From the NCBI GenBank assembly GCA_903933395.1, contig CAIZKA010000042.1, forward strand, positions 1 to 17,325: 17,325 bases of DNA. Reading direction: 5' to 3'. Made by a program: the position numbers and the translations under genes. This DNA is from an uncultured beta proteobacterium (lineage in GTDB: Bacteria; Pseudomonadota; Gammaproteobacteria; Burkholderiales; Rhodocyclaceae). A model generated the notes under the pieces. The model searched no databases. It was not told the origin of the DNA and saw only the letters and a program-made list of their open reading frames with translations. Below, one piece after another: positions 7,147-14,502 of the stretch (positions are counted from its first letter, which is position 1; each line of letters starts with the position of its first letter).

Positions 7147-7929
7147 ATGATGTATTCCCTCTGGACTTCCAAGACTGGTCTGGATGCACAACAGATCTCG
7201 ATGGATGTCATCGCCAACAACCTCGCCAACGTCAGCACCAACGGCTTCAAGCGCTCGCGCCCGGTGTTCGAGGATCTGCTCTACCAGACGTTCCGGCAGC
7301 CTGGAGCGAACTCTTCGCAGTTGACCCTGGTTCCTTCCGGCCTGACGCTCGGCACCGGAGTGAAAGTGGTCTCCACCGAACATATCTTTACCCAGGGCAG
7401 TGTGCTGAAGACCGACAACCCGTTCGACCTGGCGATTCAGGGCAACGGCTTCTTCCAGCTGGAGATGCCCGACGGAACGCTGGCCTATACGCGAGACGGT
7501 TCATTCACCAAGGACGCCACCGGCCGGGTTGTCAACGCCAACGGCTATCCACTGAGCCCGGCCATCACTATTCCGGCCAGTGCCACCAGCGTGACCATTA
7601 CCCGTGATGGAATCGTTTCCTATACCCAGCAGGGATCGACCACGCCGACCCAGGCCGGGACGATTCAACTTGCCAGCTTTGTCAATAACGGCGGCTTGCA
7701 GGCTAGCGGGGAAAATCTGTTTGTTGAAACGGCTTCATCCGGAACGCCGACGCCGACGACCCCGGGTACCAGCGGCACCGGTTTGCTCAATCAGGGTTAC
7801 GTCGAAACATCCAACGTGAACGTGGCCGAGGAACTGGTGAACATGATCGTGGCACAGCGCGGATACGAGATGAACTCGAAAGCCATCACCACCGCGGATG
7901 CAATGCTGGCGCGACTGGCCCAAATGTAA
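7147..7929 (+). CDS. flgG: FlgG, distal rod protein
   Basis: FlgG forms the straight distal rod that crosses the P and L rings. The 260-residue product equals enteric FlgG in length and matches it closely: SLWTSKTGLDAQQISMDVIA at the start, NNLANVSTNGFKRSRPVFED, then the FlgG-specific stretch LYQTFRQPGANSSQ that makes the rod straight. It also has FDLAIQGNGFFQLEMPDGT and, near the end, LNQGYVETSNVNVAEELVNM. CAGGAG lies upstream of an ATG-ATG pair (7147 or 7150). flgH follows 29 bases after the stop. Confidence 0.98.
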   Translation: MMYSLWTSKTGLDAQQISMDVIANNLANVSTNGFKRSRPVFEDLLYQTFRQPGANSSQLTLVPSGLTLGTGVKVVSTEHIFTQGSVLKTDNPFDLAIQGNGFFQLEMPDGTLAYTRDGSFTKDATGRVVNANGYPLSPAITIPASATSVTITRDGIVSYTQQGSTTPTQAGTIQLASFVNNGGLQASGENLFVETASSGTPTPTTPGTSGTGLLNQGYVETSNVNVAEELVNMIVAQRGYEMNSKAITTADAMLARLAQM

Positions 7930-7958
7930 TGGCAGCGTGATGAAGATCGGAGTGCATC

Positions 7959-8618
7959 ATGAATAAATCATCTTACTGGCTCGTGGTCGGCCTTTCGTTG
8001 GCCGGTTGCGTGACGACCGCACCGTCGACAGCGGTGCATCAGCCGATGACGGCCCGGCCGGGTATTGCCATCCCCCCGAGCGCCGGCGCGATTTTCAATG
8101 TTGGCTCGGCGCGGCCCCTGTTCGAAGACCGGCGTGCCCACTTTGTCGGCGACACGCTGACCGTCAACATCCAGGAGAAGGTGCAGGCGTCGAAGACGTC
8201 GGAGAACAAGACCACCCGCAGCCAGACGGTCGATGTGAGCGTGCCCAACATGAAAAACCTGCCTTTCAAGGGCGTGGAGCACACCACTTTGTCCGCCAAC
8301 GACAGCAACAACTTCAATGGCAAGGGCCAGAACACCTCGTCCAACGATTTCACCGGCACGATTACCGTGACCGTGATCGAGGTCTATCCCAACGGCAACT
8401 TGCTGGTGTCGGGCGAAAAGCAGATCGGTCTTAAGGAGGGCGAGGAGTTCATCCGTTTCTCGGGGGTGGTCAACCCGAATACGATCACCTTCGCCAATAC
8501 CGTTGTTTCAACGCAGGTGGCGGATGCGCGCATCGAGTACAAGGCGAATGGCTTTATAGACTCGGCTCAAGTCATGGGATGGCTGTCGCGCTTTTTCCTG
8601 ATTATTCTGCCATTTTGA
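7959..8618 (+). CDS. flgH: FlgH, L-ring lipoprotein
   Basis: FlgH forms the L ring in the outer membrane, a bushing for the rod. The 219-residue protein has a lipoprotein signal peptide with lipobox LAGC at residues 14-17; Val follows Cys17, consistent with outer-membrane sorting. Family motifs include SARPLFEDRRAHFVGDTLTV, NIQEKVQASKTSENKTTRS, GNLLVSGEKQIGLKEGEEFI, RFSGVVNPNTI and the C-terminal VMGWLSRFFLI. GGAG lies 6 bases before the ATG. flgI follows 10 bases after the stop. Confidence 0.97.
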   Translation: MNKSSYWLVVGLSLAGCVTTAPSTAVHQPMTARPGIAIPPSAGAIFNVGSARPLFEDRRAHFVGDTLTVNIQEKVQASKTSENKTTRSQTVDVSVPNMKNLPFKGVEHTTLSANDSNNFNGKGQNTSSNDFTGTITVTVIEVYPNGNLLVSGEKQIGLKEGEEFIRFSGVVNPNTITFANTVVSTQVADARIEYKANGFIDSAQVMGWLSRFFLIILPF

Positions 8619-8628
8619 GGAGCCTGAC

Positions 8629-9741
8629 ATGACACGGATTGAAAAGGGCTTTCTGATGTTTCTCTGGGTGCTTATGACGCTGCTGGTCATGGACACGGCG
8701 CGTGCCGAGCGCATCAAGGATATTGCATCGATTGCCGGCGTGCGAAGTAACCAGCTGGTCGGCTACGGCCTGGTGGTTGGTCTGGATGGCAGCGGCGACC
8801 AGACCACGCAAACGCCGTTTACCGTGCAGAGCGTCATCAACATGCTGTCCGCGATGGGGGCCAATCTGCCGCCAGGCCTGTCGCTGCAATTGAAAAACGT
8901 TGCCGCCGTGATGGTAACGGCCAACTTGCCCGCTTTCGCCCGTGCCGGACAACTGATCGATATCACCGTCTCGTCGATTGGCAACGCCAAGAGTCTGAAA
9001 GGCGGCACGCTGATCCTCACCCCGCTGAAAGGGGCGAACGGACAGGTCTACGCGATGGCGCAGGGCAATCTGATGGTGGTTGGCGCAGGCGGCTCGGGTG
9101 CGGGTTCCAAGATCACCGTGAACCACTTGTCTGTCGCCCGTATTCCCGGAGGCGCGTCGGTCGAACGTGAAGTGCCGATGCCGCTGGGAGAGGGTGACTT
9201 CGTCTATCTGGAGTTGAATGCGACGGACTTCGGCACGGCGCAGCGGATGGCCGCTGCCATCAACCGGGTGGTGCCGGGAGCCGCCACGGCAGCGGATGCC
9301 CGCCAGATTCGGGTACGCGCGCCGACCAACCCGGATGAGCGCGTAAGCTTTCTCGGTCAGATCGAGAGCATCGAGGTGACTCCGGTGAGAATGGCGGCAA
9401 AGGTTATTGTCAATAGTCGCACCGGCTCGGTGGTGATGAATCAGGACGTGCTGCTGGACAACTGTGCCGTAGCGCATGGCGCTCTTTCGGTTTCGGTCAC
9501 CACCGAGAATTCGGTGAGCCAGCCGGCTCCGCTGTCCGGCGGACAGACCGTGAGCGTGGCAACTTCACAGATCGAGATCAAGCAGGAAGGCAGTTCACTG
9601 ATCAACGTCAAGGCCGGCGCCAATCTCGCCGACATCGTCAAGGCATTGAATAGCCTGGGGGCCGGTCCGCAGGAGCTGACGGCCATTTTGCAGGCAATGA
9701 AATCGGCGGGCGCCTTGCGTGCCGAGCTGGAAATCATTTGA
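8629..9741 (+). CDS. flgI: FlgI, P-ring protein
   Basis: FlgI builds the periplasmic P ring at the peptidoglycan layer. The 370-residue product starts with a Sec signal peptide (core FLMFLWVLMTLLVM, likely cleavage after TARA at residue 26). The family hallmark RIKDIASIAGVRSNQLVGYG, LVVGLDGSGDQT follows at once. Also present are MLSAMGANLPPG, KGGTLILTPLKGANGQVYA, VNSRTGSVVMNQDVLL and the C-terminal LNSLGAGPQELTAILQAMK with ALRAELEII. A GAGGAG ribosome binding site lies 6 bases before the ATG. It would be assembled with help from FlgA, encoded at the left of the window. Confidence 0.98.
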   Translation: MTRIEKGFLMFLWVLMTLLVMDTARAERIKDIASIAGVRSNQLVGYGLVVGLDGSGDQTTQTPFTVQSVINMLSAMGANLPPGLSLQLKNVAAVMVTANLPAFARAGQLIDITVSSIGNAKSLKGGTLILTPLKGANGQVYAMAQGNLMVVGAGGSGAGSKITVNHLSVARIPGGASVEREVPMPLGEGDFVYLELNATDFGTAQRMAAAINRVVPGAATAADARQIRVRAPTNPDERVSFLGQIESIEVTPVRMAAKVIVNSRTGSVVMNQDVLLDNCAVAHGALSVSVTTENSVSQPAPLSGGQTVSVATSQIEIKQEGSSLINVKAGANLADIVKALNSLGAGPQELTAILQAMKSAGALRAELEII

Positions 9742-9819
9742 TTGTCGTGGTCAGGGAAATGTTTGCCGCCTTGCTTTGGCGACTGATTCTGCTCCTGTCA
9801 TGAGATCCTGACCGTTGCC

Positions 9820-11079
9820 ATGACCACCGCTAACAACATAGCCCCGCTGTCCGCGCCCGCGAACGTTCTCGACGTCAACAGCCTTGCCACGCTCAAGCGT
9901 CAGGCGGGCAAGGGTGATCCGGCGGCGAACAAGGAGGTCGCCAGGCAATTCGAGGCGTTCTTTTTGCAGATGGTCATGAAGTCGATGCGCGATGCCACTC
10001 CGCGCCAAGGAATATTCGACAGTGATCAGACGCGGATGTATGAATCCTTGCTCGACCAGCAGCTTGCCCAGGTGCTTGGCGGCGGCAACCGGGGTACGGG
10101 CCTGGCGGCAATGATCGAGGCGCAGTTGGCGCGCCAGAATCAGGAACCCCGGCCTTCGGAGGGCCCGTTGCCGTTGCAACCCGCCGCGCCCGCTTTTCGC
10201 CTGCCGCAGGAGAACGCGCTGCCCCTGCGGCGCGATGCCGCGCCGGCCTTTGTTCCCCTGCGAAATCTTCCCGCTCCGGCTACCGCCGTTTCGCCGGCGC
10301 CGACTTTTGCGGCAGGCACCACCACCTTGTATACAGTAGTTCCGGGCGATACCTTGGGCAAGATCGCGGCCCGGACAAGACCGGAAGGCGTCAGCCTCGA
10401 TCAGATGCTGGTTTCCCTGTTCCGCAGCAACAAGGATGTGTTTGTTGCCGGCAACATGAATCGCCTCCAGGCTGGAAAGATTCTTTCAATTCCGGATGCC
10501 GAGACCGCGAGCCAGATTTCTGCCGGTGAGGCGCGTAAGGAGATTCTCGCCCAGGCAGCCGGTGTTAACGCCAATCCCAACCGGCTCGCCACGGTCGCAG
10601 CGGCATCCGAGCCGGCACGTGCGTTCGTCGAGCGTTTGCTGCCGGTGGCGGTCGCCGCCGAGCAGATCACCGGCATTCCGGCGCACTTCATGGTGGCGCA
10701 GGCGGCGCTGGAAACCGGCTGGGGCAAGTCCGAGCCACGCCGTCCCGATGGCAGCCCGAGCTTCAACAGCTTCGGCATCAAGGCCGGCGCCAACTGGCGC
10801 GGGGCGACGGTGGACGCGACCACCACGGAAGTGATTGCCGGCCTGGCGCAGACCCGCGTCGAACGTTTCCGTGCTTACGGTTCCTACGAGGAAGCGTTTG
10901 GCGACTACGCCAATCTGCTGGTCAGCAGCCCGCGCTACGCTGCGATTCTTGGCGCGCATGAGCCCGGCCGCTTTGCCCGCAGTTTGCAGGCCGCCGGGTT
11001 TGCCACCGACCCGCAGTACGCGGCCAAGCTCGAAAGCATCATTGGCGGCACGACGCTGAGGCAGGCTCTGGCCGGCTGA
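9820..11079 (+). CDS. flgJ: FlgJ, rod cap and peptidoglycan hydrolase, with an inserted FimV-type LysM domain
   Basis: FlgJ caps the growing rod and opens the peptidoglycan layer for it. The rod-cap domain lies at about residues 35-90 (EVARQFEAFFLQMVMKSMRD, YESLLDQQLAQVL). A proline/alanine-rich linker spans about 105-165. Residues ~170-240 resemble the periplasmic LysM domain of FimV: YTVVPGDTLGKIAARTRPEG, SLDQMLVSLFRSN, VFVAGNMNRLQAGKILSIPD. The glucosaminidase domain follows from ~265, with ALETGWGKS placing the catalytic glutamate at 298, then FNSFGIKAGANWRG and ARSLQAAGFATDPQYAAKLE. The protein has 419 residues against about 313 in enteric FlgJ, the excess matching linker plus LysM. No strong ribosome binding site precedes the ATG. 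It is the last gene before the flgK promoter. Confidence 0.95.
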   Translation: MTTANNIAPLSAPANVLDVNSLATLKRQAGKGDPAANKEVARQFEAFFLQMVMKSMRDATPRQGIFDSDQTRMYESLLDQQLAQVLGGGNRGTGLAAMIEAQLARQNQEPRPSEGPLPLQPAAPAFRLPQENALPLRRDAAPAFVPLRNLPAPATAVSPAPTFAAGTTTLYTVVPGDTLGKIAARTRPEGVSLDQMLVSLFRSNKDVFVAGNMNRLQAGKILSIPDAETASQISAGEARKEILAQAAGVNANPNRLATVAAASEPARAFVERLLPVAVAAEQITGIPAHFMVAQAALETGWGKSEPRRPDGSPSFNSFGIKAGANWRGATVDATTTEVIAGLAQTRVERFRAYGSYEEAFGDYANLLVSSPRYAAILGAHEPGRFARSLQAAGFATDPQYAAKLESIIGGTTLRQALAG

Positions 11080-11147
11080 ACGGCAGAGCACCGCGGCCAA
11101 CGCGCCCCGCTGCAATTCCGTGGCCTGGTCCCTGTAATCCGAAGGCC

Positions 11148-11163
11148 TGGCACGCCGGTTGCT
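11148..11163 (+). promoter_or_regulatory. Consensus sigma-54 promoter of flgKL
   Basis: TGGCACG-CCGG-TTGCT matches the sigma-54 consensus TGGCACG-N4-TTGCW at every defined base, with GG (11149-11150) and GC (11161-11162) ten bases apart. It lies in the 151-base gap between flgJ and flgK. Transcription would start near 11174, giving a leader of about 57 bases. This separates flgKL and the lipoprotein gene from the flgB-flgJ unit. Confidence 0.85.
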
Positions 11164-11187
11164 CCATTCCTCCTGAACCCTCAACTC

Positions 11188-11204
11188 ACGGCAATTTTTG
11201 CCGT
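11188..11204. promoter_or_regulatory. Perfect 7-base inverted repeat in the flgK leader (candidate activator site)
   Basis: ACGGCAA (11188-11194), TTT and TTGCCGT (11198-11204) form a perfect inverted repeat starting about 15 bases after the predicted transcription start. It is nearly identical to the repeat at 1947-1961 upstream of flgB. It could be a DNA site for an enhancer-binding activator acting from downstream, as known for some flagellar sigma-54 promoters, or a 7-pair RNA hairpin in the leader. No T-run follows, so it is not an ordinary terminator. Confidence 0.5.
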
Positions 11205-11230
11205 TATTCAGGTTCCATCGTGGAGTGATC

Positions 11231-13159
11231 ATGAGCGTTTTCAGTATCGGCATCAGCGGGCTCAATGCGGCACAGGCCGGGATGCTGACGACCAGCCATA
11301 ACATTGCCAATGCCTCGACTGCGGGTTACAACCGGCAGCAGATCGTCCAGGGGACGAATACCCCCATCTCTACTGGTGCGGGTTTCGTCGGGCAGGGGAC
11401 GCATGTGCAGACCGTCATGCGGATTTATGACCAGTTTCTCGGTCGCCAGGTATTGAGTGCGGAAGCCGGCGCGGCGGAGATGGACGCCTATCGGGCGCAG
11501 ATCAGTCAGATCGACAATCTGCTGGCCGACCCCAGCGCAGGGCTGTCTCCCACGCTTGCCGCCTTCTTCAAGGGTGTGCAGGATGTCGCCGCCAACCCGG
11601 CCTCGATTCCCGGTCGCCAGTCGATGCTCTCTGCCGCGCAGGCTCTGACGGCGCGGTTTCAGGCGCTGGATCAGCGGTTCACAGAAATCCGCGATGGCAT
11701 CAATCAGCAGATTGCCGGGCAGGTCACCCAGATCAACACGTACAGTTCGCAACTGGCGGAAATCAACCAGCGCATCATCCTGGCACAGGCGAATGGCGCC
11801 GATCAGCCGCCCAATGATCTGCTCGATCAGCGCGACCATATGCTGAAGGATTTGAACGCGCTGGTTCGGGTCAGCACGGTCGTCCAGGGAGATGGCAGCT
11901 TCAACGTCTTCGTCGGCAACGGACAGCCCCTGGTGGTGGGCAATCAGTCCTATCAGTTGAAGGCGGTACAGGCGCCCGATGATTCTGAGCGCATCACTGT
12001 CGCCCTGCTCGGCGTTGGCGGCACGGCGCTGACCTTGCCCGAGTCACAGGTTGCCGGCGGCAGTCTCGGCGGCCTGCTCAACTTCCGCAGCCAGACCCTG
12101 GATGAGGCGCAAAATGCCCTCGGCCGCATTGCACTGACCCTGGCGCAGAACTTCAACGACCAACACCGGCTGGGACAGGATTTGACTGGAGCGCTTGGCA
12201 CGAATTTCTTCAATGTTTCAGCGCCAACGGCAAGTGCAAGCAGCCTCAATGCCGGATCAGGGGCGCCTACAGTGAGTATCGATGCACCGACGATCGACAG
12301 ACTCACCAGCAGCGACTACCAGCTCGCCTTTGTCGGCGGCAATTATCGCCTGACGCGCCTTGCCGACAATCAGGTACAGAACTTTGCGACGTTGCCGCAG
12401 ACGGTCGATGGCATCACGATCGCGGTCGGGTCGTGGCTGCCCGTCGCCAATGACAGCGTGTTGATCCAGCCCACCCGCGGCGGCGCCGGAAGTATTGCCG
12501 TTGCGTTTTCCGATGCACGCCAGGTTGCCGCTGCCGCGCCGATTCGCACGGCAACGGCGCTGATCAATACCGGTACGGCGAGCATCAGCGCGGGGACGGT
12601 GAATGCGCCGCCGCCAACCAACGCCGGTTTGCAGCACAAGGTGACGCTGACCTTTACCAGTGCGACGACCTTCGATGTGCGCGATGTCACCACGGCGACC
12701 ACGCTCGCCAGCGGCGTTGCCTACGCCAGCGGCGCCAATATCACCTACAACGGCTGGGCGACGCAGATCTCCGGCAACCCGGCGACCGGCGATACCTTCA
12801 CCGTCGAGGCCAATACCGGCGGCGTTGCCGACAATCGTAACGCCGCGCTGCTGGGATCCTTGCAGACGCGCAGCACCATGATTGGCGGCAGTACTTCAGG
12901 GCCTACCGCGTCCTATCAGTCGGCCTATACGCAGATCGTCAGTGCGGTCGGCAGCAAGGCCAACGAAGTGGCAGCAATTGGTGCCGCCCAGCAAGGGTTG
13001 GCCGATCATGCCACGCAGGCTTTGCAGTCACTCTCCGGCGTCAATCTGGACGAAGAGGCAGCCAACCTGTTGCGTTATCAGCAGGCGTATCAGGCATCGG
13101 CCAAGGTGCTGCAAATTGCCGGCAAGGTGTTTGATGAAATTCTTGCCCTCGGCCGATGA
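11231..13159 (+). CDS. flgK: FlgK, first hook-filament junction protein (HAP1)
   Basis: FlgK replaces the FlgD cap on the finished hook and, with FlgL, joins hook to filament. I start it at ATG 11231, with GGAG 6 bases upstream, giving 642 residues; an in-frame ATG 33 bases earlier lacks this support and would add an atypical N-terminus. The N-terminus is typical: SVFSIGISGLNAAQAGMLTT, SHNIANASTAGYNRQQIVQ. The C-terminus has LSGVNLDEEAANLLRYQQAY and QASAKVLQIAGKVFDEI. The protein is longer than the ~550-residue enteric form because of beta-rich central inserts (for example the Thr/Ala-rich region encoded near 12540-12800), a region that varies across FlgK. It heads a unit with flgL under its own sigma-54 promoter. 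Confidence 0.96.
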   Translation: MSVFSIGISGLNAAQAGMLTTSHNIANASTAGYNRQQIVQGTNTPISTGAGFVGQGTHVQTVMRIYDQFLGRQVLSAEAGAAEMDAYRAQISQIDNLLADPSAGLSPTLAAFFKGVQDVAANPASIPGRQSMLSAAQALTARFQALDQRFTEIRDGINQQIAGQVTQINTYSSQLAEINQRIILAQANGADQPPNDLLDQRDHMLKDLNALVRVSTVVQGDGSFNVFVGNGQPLVVGNQSYQLKAVQAPDDSERITVALLGVGGTALTLPESQVAGGSLGGLLNFRSQTLDEAQNALGRIALTLAQNFNDQHRLGQDLTGALGTNFFNVSAPTASASSLNAGSGAPTVSIDAPTIDRLTSSDYQLAFVGGNYRLTRLADNQVQNFATLPQTVDGITIAVGSWLPVANDSVLIQPTRGGAGSIAVAFSDARQVAAAAPIRTATALINTGTASISAGTVNAPPPTNAGLQHKVTLTFTSATTFDVRDVTTATTLASGVAYASGANITYNGWATQISGNPATGDTFTVEANTGGVADNRNAALLGSLQTRSTMIGGSTSGPTASYQSAYTQIVSAVGSKANEVAAIGAAQQGLADHATQALQSLSGVNLDEEAANLLRYQQAYQASAKVLQIAGKVFDEILALGR

Positions 13160-13185
13160 TCCGGCATCGATAGAAGGAGAACCCC

Positions 13186-14502
13186 ATGCGTGTCAGTAGC
13201 GGAATGATCTTCGATGCCGGCGTCGCCAGCATCAACCGGCAAACGGCCTCGCTCCTGCATCTGCAGCAGCAGGTGGCCTCCAACCGACGGATTCTGGCGC
13301 CGAGCGATGACCCGGTGGCCGCCGCACGGGCGCTGGAGGTGACACAGGCGAGTGACGTCGCTGCTCAGTTCAAACAGAACCAGAATTACGCCAACTCGGC
13401 TCTGGGGTTAGAAGAAGTGCACTTGGGCAGTGCCGGCGATATCCTGGCGCGGGTGCGCGAACTGGCGGTTCAAGCCGGCAATACCAGCCTCGCGGCGTCA
13501 GATCGCAAGGCCATTGCCACCGAGTTGCGCGCGCGATTCGAGGAGGTGCTGGGGGTCGCCAACGCCACCGACGGCACGGGCAACCATATCTTTGCCGGTT
13601 TCATGAGCGCGGCAACGCCGTTTGGCGGCACGGTGGAGAGTATTCTGTCCGGCGCTGAAATCGGCTATGCGGGTGACGACGGGCAGCGAAAGCTTCAGCT
13701 CTCGCCCACGCGGTTTCTCGAGGTCAGCGATTCGGGGAGTGAAGTATTCAAGCGAGTTCGCAACGGCAACGGCTATTTTGCTACCGGTTATGCCGCGGGC
13801 AATACCGGTACCGGGGTCGTCGATTCCGGAAACATTACCGATCCGGCCAAGTGGAATGCGCTGGTGGCCAGAAATTTCAGCATCAATTTCAGTGTTGATA
13901 ACGCCGCAGTGCCGCCGGTGACTTACTACGATATCGTGGATACAGCCAGTGGCAACTCAAAGCTGACGGGGTTGGCGCCCGTGTTGCCGCCTACTGCAGC
14001 GACCGGCCAGCGGGTTTATCAAAGCGGTCAGCCGATCATTCTCAAGAACCAGGGCATCGAGCCGGCTTTCGACTTCGGTGGCAGCGTATTGATCACGGGC
14101 GCTCCGGCGGATAACGATGGATTCAGCATCGCGCCGAGTTCGTCGCAGAGCGTTTTTGCTACCTTGGCCCATTTGATCGGCGCGCTCGAAGCGCCCGGGG
14201 GAACGCCGGCTGCCAATGCCAAATTGGGTAGTGAAATTGGCTTCGCCCTGACCAACCTCGACCAGTCGACCGACAACATCCTGCGCGTGCGTGCCCAGGT
14301 CGGTTCGCGCATGAATGAGATCGAGTCGCTGGGCAAACTGAACGAAGACCTCGACTTGCAATATCAGCAGACTCTGTCTGACCTGCAGGACCTCGATTAT
14401 GCCAGGGCGATTTCCGATCTGACGCGCAAGCAGACTGACTTGCAGGCGGCGCAGCAGTCCTTCGTCAAGATTTCGCAGCTTTCGCTGTTCAACTACCTAT
14501 GA
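13186..14502 (+). CDS. flgL: FlgL, second hook-filament junction protein (HAP3)
   Basis: FlgL sits between FlgK and the flagellin filament. The 438-residue protein has the flagellin-like N-terminus MRVSSGMIFDAGVASINRQT, LLHLQQQVASNRRILAPSDD and PVAAARALEVTQ. Then come ILARVRELAVQAGNTSL and GTGNHIFAGF. The C-terminal helices include RVRAQVGSRMNEIESL and TLSDLQDLDYARAISDLTRK. It is about 120 residues longer than enteric FlgL, the excess being a central region that contains ILKNQGIEPAFDFGGSVLI and NDGFSIAPSSSQSVFATL. AGAAGGAG lies 7 bases before the ATG, and 26 bases separate it from flgK. Its stop codon overlaps the start of the following lipoprotein gene. Confidence 0.96.
   Translation: MRVSSGMIFDAGVASINRQTASLLHLQQQVASNRRILAPSDDPVAAARALEVTQASDVAAQFKQNQNYANSALGLEEVHLGSAGDILARVRELAVQAGNTSLAASDRKAIATELRARFEEVLGVANATDGTGNHIFAGFMSAATPFGGTVESILSGAEIGYAGDDGQRKLQLSPTRFLEVSDSGSEVFKRVRNGNGYFATGYAAGNTGTGVVDSGNITDPAKWNALVARNFSINFSVDNAAVPPVTYYDIVDTASGNSKLTGLAPVLPPTAATGQRVYQSGQPIILKNQGIEPAFDFGGSVLITGAPADNDGFSIAPSSSQSVFATLAHLIGALEAPGGTPAANAKLGSEIGFALTNLDQSTDNILRVRAQVGSRMNEIESLGKLNEDLDLQYQQTLSDLQDLDYARAISDLTRKQTDLQAAQQSFVKISQLSLFNYL

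Noticed and set aside
6472..7383. A 303-codon open frame on the minus strand across the second hook gene and flgG
   Set aside because: It is antisense to two genes with clear homology, has a rod-hook gene boundary in its middle, and its composition (Arg, His, Gln, Gly rich) is what the complement of G+C-rich codons gives.
9789..9820. A TGGC...TGC sequence before flgJ that looks like a sigma-54 site
   Set aside because: GG and GC are 11 bases apart, not 10; this spacing is normally strict.
10486..11310. A 274-codon minus-strand frame across flgJ and the flgJ-flgK gap
   Set aside because: It is antisense to the glucosaminidase domain of flgJ and to the flgK promoter region, with no recognisable motif.
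13116..13127. TTGCCGGCAA palindrome inside flgK as another copy of the regulatory palindrome
   Set aside because: The half-sites face the opposite way and have no spacer; it lies in conserved coding sequence.
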